From an uncultured Phycisphaerales bacterium (GTDB lineage Bacteria; Planctomycetota; Phycisphaerae; Phycisphaerales; UBA1924), in NCBI GenBank assembly GCA_937879825.1, contig CALFMQ010000289.1, positions 1 through 9,461 on the forward strand: a stretch of 9,461 bases of DNA. The letters run 5' to 3'. The notes under the pieces are model-generated. The model was not told the origin of the DNA and did no database searches. It saw only the letters and a list, made by a program, of their open reading frames with translations. Shown here piece by piece: positions 6,976 through 9,461 of this stretch. Each line of letters starts with the position of its first letter. The first letter of the stretch is position 1. Position numbers and translations under genes: made by a program.

Positions 6976-7728
6976 TCAGGCCCCGATCCGCTGCGCCGCA
7001 ATTTCCAGATATCGCCGAAGAATCCGCTGCGCGTCCGGCGTCGGGTGAATCTGCTTCCGCAGCTCGTCAAACTCCGAGTCGTCCGGCATGTAGTGGCGGT
7101 ACACACTCAATCGCTCGATCAAGCGCTCGGGTGTCAACTCCGAGTGAAACTGCGTGCCGTAGATCATCGTGCCCTCGATGCAGAACGCCTGATTCGGATT
7201 CCCCTCATTCCGCGCCAACTCAACACCGCCCCGCGGCAACCTCGACACCCGATCATGATGACCCGCCAGCGCCGGGAAAACATGCGGGCACGCCCCGAAA
7301 ACCGCGTCGCCCATCCCCGCCGCCGTCAACTCCAGCTTCACCGCCCCAACCTCCGCGTTCGCAGCGTCGTGAATCACATCGCCCCCCAAAGCCCGCGCAA
7401 TGAACTGATGCCCCCAGCAACACCCCAGCATCGGCTTGCCACGATCCGCCATCGCGCGCACAAACCGAATCAGATCACCCGTGAAATGGTCGTCATCGCA
7501 CGCCGAGTGCGCCCCCGCCCCGCCGATGATCACAATGTGCACATCGTCCGCCTCGCCGGCGTGCGGCACGCGCTCCGTCACCACATTCACAGCGCGAACC
7601 TGCTCCGGCTCCAGACCGCTCTGCTCGATCACGCAGATCTGCTCGTGCCGCGCAACCTCCGCCCCGTCACGAATCTGAATCAGCATCACACGCAGGTCAT
7701 TCAGCGCAACAGGCATCAGGCGGGTCAT
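6976..7728 (-). CDS. Class I glutamine amidotransferase-like protein (GMP synthase-type GATase domain)
   Basis: This 250-residue single-domain class I glutamine amidotransferase hydrolyses a gamma-glutamyl amide through a Cys-His-Glu triad. The nucleophile elbow is GCCWGHQ with Cys104. The other triad residues are His195 and Glu197 in YGTQFHSEL, where the usual QFHPE has Ser for Pro. A GGAGAHSA segment at 69-76 fits the oxyanion region. No synthetase domain is fused, and none is coded in the window, so the enzyme may work as a stand-alone gamma-glutamyl hydrolase or with a partner elsewhere. It lies 36 bp after the HtrA gene and 50 bp before the GCS2-CBS gene. Both the ligase and this family work on gamma-glutamyl bonds, which is a reason to suspect a shared pathway. 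The ATG at 7728 directly abuts GGAGG. Initiation at the ATG at 7716 (12 bases from GGAGG) is therefore possible and would shorten the protein by four residues. Confidence 0.85.
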   Translation of the reverse strand: MTRLMPVALNDLRVMLIQIRDGAEVARHEQICVIEQSGLEPEQVRAVNVVTERVPHAGEADDVHIVIIGGAGAHSACDDDHFTGDLIRFVRAMADRGKPMLGCCWGHQFIARALGGDVIHDAANAEVGAVKLELTAAGMGDAVFGACPHVFPALAGHHDRVSRLPRGGVELARNEGNPNQAFCIEGTMIYGTQFHSELTPERLIERLSVYRHYMPDDSEFDELRKQIHPTPDAQRILRRYLEIAAQRIGA

Positions 7729-7764
7729 CCTCCGCCGACACTGTAGCGAACACCACCCCCGCCG

Positions 7765-8919
7765 CTATCTCGGCTCCGGCGCATCCAGCGTCACGCGCAC
7801 ATCCATCCGATCCCGCCCCCGCCGGATCGTCACCGCGACCTCGTCGCCCACCTTCGCACTCTCCAGCGCCTCGCGCAGCGCGTTGTAGTTGGCGATGGGC
7901 CGCCCATCGATCGCCTCGATCACATCCCCCGCAACGATGTACCCGTCGTCACGCCGCTCGATCCCGCGAATCCCCGCCCGCGCCGCAGGCCCGCCCTCGA
8001 GCACGTCCTGAATCATCACGCCCTGCCGCAGCCCGAATCGCGCCGCCAGATTGGGGTCCACGCGGATGATCCCCATCGTCGGGGTGAACTTCCGCCCGTA
8101 CACGATCAACTCGGGCACCACTTGGTTCACGGTGTCCACCGGCACCGCGAACCCGATCCCCGCGCTCGCCCCGGTCGGGCTCTTGATCGCCGTCGTAATC
8201 CCGATCAACCGACCCGCGCTGTCGAGCAACGGCCCGCCCGAGTTCCCCGGATTGATCGCCGCGTCCGTCTGCAGCACACCCGTAATCATCCGCCCCGACG
8301 GCGACTCAATCGTCCGCCCGATCGCGCTCAGCAATCCCGTCGTAAAGGTGTAATCCAATCCGAACGGGCTGCCGATCGCGTACACCCGCTGCCCCACACG
8401 CAGATCATCCGAAGTCCCGATCTCGATCGGCTTGAGCACACTTGCTGGTGCCTCGATCCTGAGCAGCGCCAGATCCTCATCCGGCGCCACTCCGATCAAC
8501 TCCGCCGGCCATGTCGAACCATCCGACAGCACAACCTGCGCCGAGTTCGCGTCCTGAATCACGTGAAAGTTCGTCACCACATGCCCATCCGTGTCCCAGA
8601 TGAACGCCGATCCCGTCCCGTTCACCACCTGCCGCCTCGGCTCCATGAAGAACCCGCGCCCCTCTACAACACGCCGAGTGTCCACATACGCAACGCTCGC
8701 CGACACGCGCTCAAACAGCTCGACAACCTGCAGCTCCTCCGCCGGGAGCGCCCCGCGCGGCGTCACAGCCCTCGGCTCCGCCGCCGGCGCCTCAGCGCTC
8801 GGCGCGGGCTGGCCCGCCACCGCCAGGCCGGCAATCGCGCACGCGCCGATCGCCAGCACAACAAATACTCCCCGAGTCCGACGCCGTGTCTTCGTGATCT
8901 GGTGTGCCATATGCCGCAT
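7765..8919 (-). CDS. HtrA/DegP-family serine protease with one PDZ domain
   Basis: This is an envelope quality-control protease, with residues numbered from the ATG at 8919 (384 aa). A basic start (TKTRRRTR) leads into a hydrophobic segment at about 17-36 that serves as signal peptide or anchor. An Ala/Pro-rich linker follows. The trypsin-like domain carries the full triad: His119 in TNFHVIQ, Asp149 in PDEDLALL and Ser227 in NPGNSGGPL. AIGSPFG and GIGFAVP are typical of the family. A single PDZ domain covers about 276-379 (GGPAARAGI, then GDVIEAIDGRPI), the arrangement seen in DegS-like and short HtrA proteins. DegP and DegQ usually have two. An ATG at 8910 and an ATG at 8964 are alternative starts. 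The 8919 start has only a weak GGGA, and the 8910 start sits eight bases after a TAAAAT. The gene heads the minus-strand series and is divergent from adenine deaminase. Confidence 0.92.
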   Translation of the reverse strand: MRHMAHQITKTRRRTRGVFVVLAIGACAIAGLAVAGQPAPSAEAPAAEPRAVTPRGALPAEELQVVELFERVSASVAYVDTRRVVEGRGFFMEPRRQVVNGTGSAFIWDTDGHVVTNFHVIQDANSAQVVLSDGSTWPAELIGVAPDEDLALLRIEAPASVLKPIEIGTSDDLRVGQRVYAIGSPFGLDYTFTTGLLSAIGRTIESPSGRMITGVLQTDAAINPGNSGGPLLDSAGRLIGITTAIKSPTGASAGIGFAVPVDTVNQVVPELIVYGRKFTPTMGIIRVDPNLAARFGLRQGVMIQDVLEGGPAARAGIRGIERRDDGYIVAGDVIEAIDGRPIANYNALREALESAKVGDEVAVTIRRGRDRMDVRVTLDAPEPR

Positions 8920-8923
8920 TTTA
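8918..8923 (-). promoter_or_regulatory. Candidate -10 element of the htrA-like gene
   Basis: TAAAAT on the minus strand ends seven bases before the ATG at 8910, which would place the transcript start at or next to that codon and give a leaderless mRNA. If used, it excludes the ATG at 8919 as the start. No clear -35 was found. Confidence 0.3.
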
Positions 8924-8972
8924 TCCCGCGCTGCGCCGCCGGTTGCACCACACACCCCGCTCATCGCTCGCG

Positions 8973-8978
8973 CATAAT
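8973..8978 (+). promoter_or_regulatory. Candidate -10 element of the adenine deaminase gene
   Basis: CATAAT, one base from the -10 consensus, ends six bases before the ATG at 8985. No purine-rich ribosome binding site lies between them, only C residues after a G. A leaderless transcript is therefore plausible. No clear -35 was found at standard spacing. Confidence 0.35.
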
Positions 8979-8984
8979 GCCCCC

Positions 8985-9461
8985 ATGCCCAACGATCCCA
9001 TCACCCCCGAACTCCTCGCCGCCGCCCGTGGCGACACGCCTCCATCCCGCATCCTCGCCAACGCGCGCATCGTCAATGTCTTCACAGGCGAGATCGAAGC
9101 CGCCGACATCGCGCTCCACAAGACCCGCATCGCCGCCGTCGCGCCGCGGCTGTCGTCCGCCGAAGCAGAACGCATCGACCTCAAGGGCGCGCTCGTCGCC
9201 CCCGGACTCATCGACGCCCACATGCATGTCGAGTCCACCATGCTCCCGCCAACAGGGTTCGCATCCCTCGCGCTCCCTCACGCCACCACCGCCGCCGTCT
9301 TCGACCCCCACGAGATCGCCAATGTCCTGGGCATGCCCGGCATCCGTTGGCTCATGGAGAACGCAACCCACGCACCCTTCACCGCGCTCTGGGCCGCCAG
9401 CTCGTGCGTTCCCAGCTGCCACCTCGAAACATCCGGGGCAACGCTTACCGCCGCCGACCTC
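8985..9461 (+). CDS. ade: Adenine deaminase, N-terminal part (continues past right edge)
   Basis: The first 159 codons are present, and the frame is open at the edge. The protein belongs to the amidohydrolase superfamily. Full-length bacterial enzymes of this type have roughly 550-600 residues and convert adenine to hypoxanthine and ammonia in purine salvage. After an N-terminal beta-rich segment (RILANARIVNVFTGEI, 22-37), the metal-binding signature PGLIDAHMHVES has His79 and His81. It is followed by TTAAVFDPHEIANVLG (101-116). The DPHEIANV string is characteristic of adenine deaminases and sets them apart from dihydroorotases and ureases. The start at 8985 has no ribosome binding site upstream but has a -10-like hexamer close by. 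The gene is divergent from the htrA-like gene, 65 bp from that gene's chosen start. Codons end mostly in C. Confidence 0.92.
   Translation, partial: MPNDPITPELLAAARGDTPPSRILANARIVNVFTGEIEAADIALHKTRIAAVAPRLSSAEAERIDLKGALVAPGLIDAHMHVESTMLPPTGFASLALPHATTAAVFDPHEIANVLGMPGIRWLMENATHAPFTALWAASSCVPSCHLETSGATLTAADL

Noticed and set aside
5063..7048. 661-codon plus-strand open frame opposite the ligase gene
   Set aside because: It is Arg/His/Pro-rich antisense translation of the GCS2-CBS gene, a common effect of high GC, with no domain-like motif.
8961..9422. Minus-strand 153-codon frame opposite adenine deaminase
   Set aside because: It is Gly/Glu-rich shadow translation. The opposite strand carries the adenine deaminase signatures.

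Overview
The window is a GC-rich bacterial chromosome segment. It is almost fully coding, and its largest non-coding gap is 224 bp. The gene content fits a planctomycete, most plausibly a Phycisphaerae-type lineage: a MAF/DUF115 protein joined to nucleotidyltransferase-like and radical-SAM-like domains, a GCS2 ligase with C-terminal CBS domains, and a Tat/lipobox amidase. This placement rests on gene content and composition only, because no rRNA or other marker is present.

Layout, left to right. (1) Positions 1-3274, minus strand: one very long open frame of at least 1091 codons that runs off the left edge. It has a MAF/DUF115 (MptE-like) N-terminal half, then a degenerate SpsF-like nucleotidyltransferase domain, then a radical-SAM-like barrel with no cysteine cluster at the expected place. 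(2) 3275-3498: a divergent intergenic region with a striking phased G-tract array. (3) 3499-4143, plus strand: a small two-helix membrane protein with an NTF2-like extracytoplasmic domain. (4) 4152-4883, minus: a PGRP/Amidase_2-type N-acetylmuramoyl-L-alanine amidase with a Tat-like lipoprotein leader. (5) 4988-6925, minus: a GCS2-type glutamate-cysteine ligase-like enzyme with two C-terminal CBS domains. (6) 6976-7728, minus: a class I glutamine amidotransferase-like protein. (7) 7765-8919, minus: an HtrA/DegP-type serine protease with one PDZ domain. (8) 8985 to the right edge, plus: the N-terminal part of adenine deaminase.

The four minus-strand genes protease - amidotransferase - ligase - amidase lie in series with gaps of about 36, 50 and 104 bp and could share transcripts. 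The protease and amidase both act in the cell envelope. The ligase and amidotransferase may share gamma-glutamyl chemistry, which is inference. The fusion protein at the left probably belongs to a surface or flagellar glycosylation locus that continues outside the window.

The + strand is C-rich throughout: minus-strand genes favour G-ending codons and plus-strand genes favour C-ending codons. The G-tract array runs against this skew. The most unusual items are the three-part fusion, its cysteine-less radical-SAM-like barrel, and the G-tract array. I saw no tRNA, rRNA, CRISPR, insertion sequence or convincing hairpin terminator.
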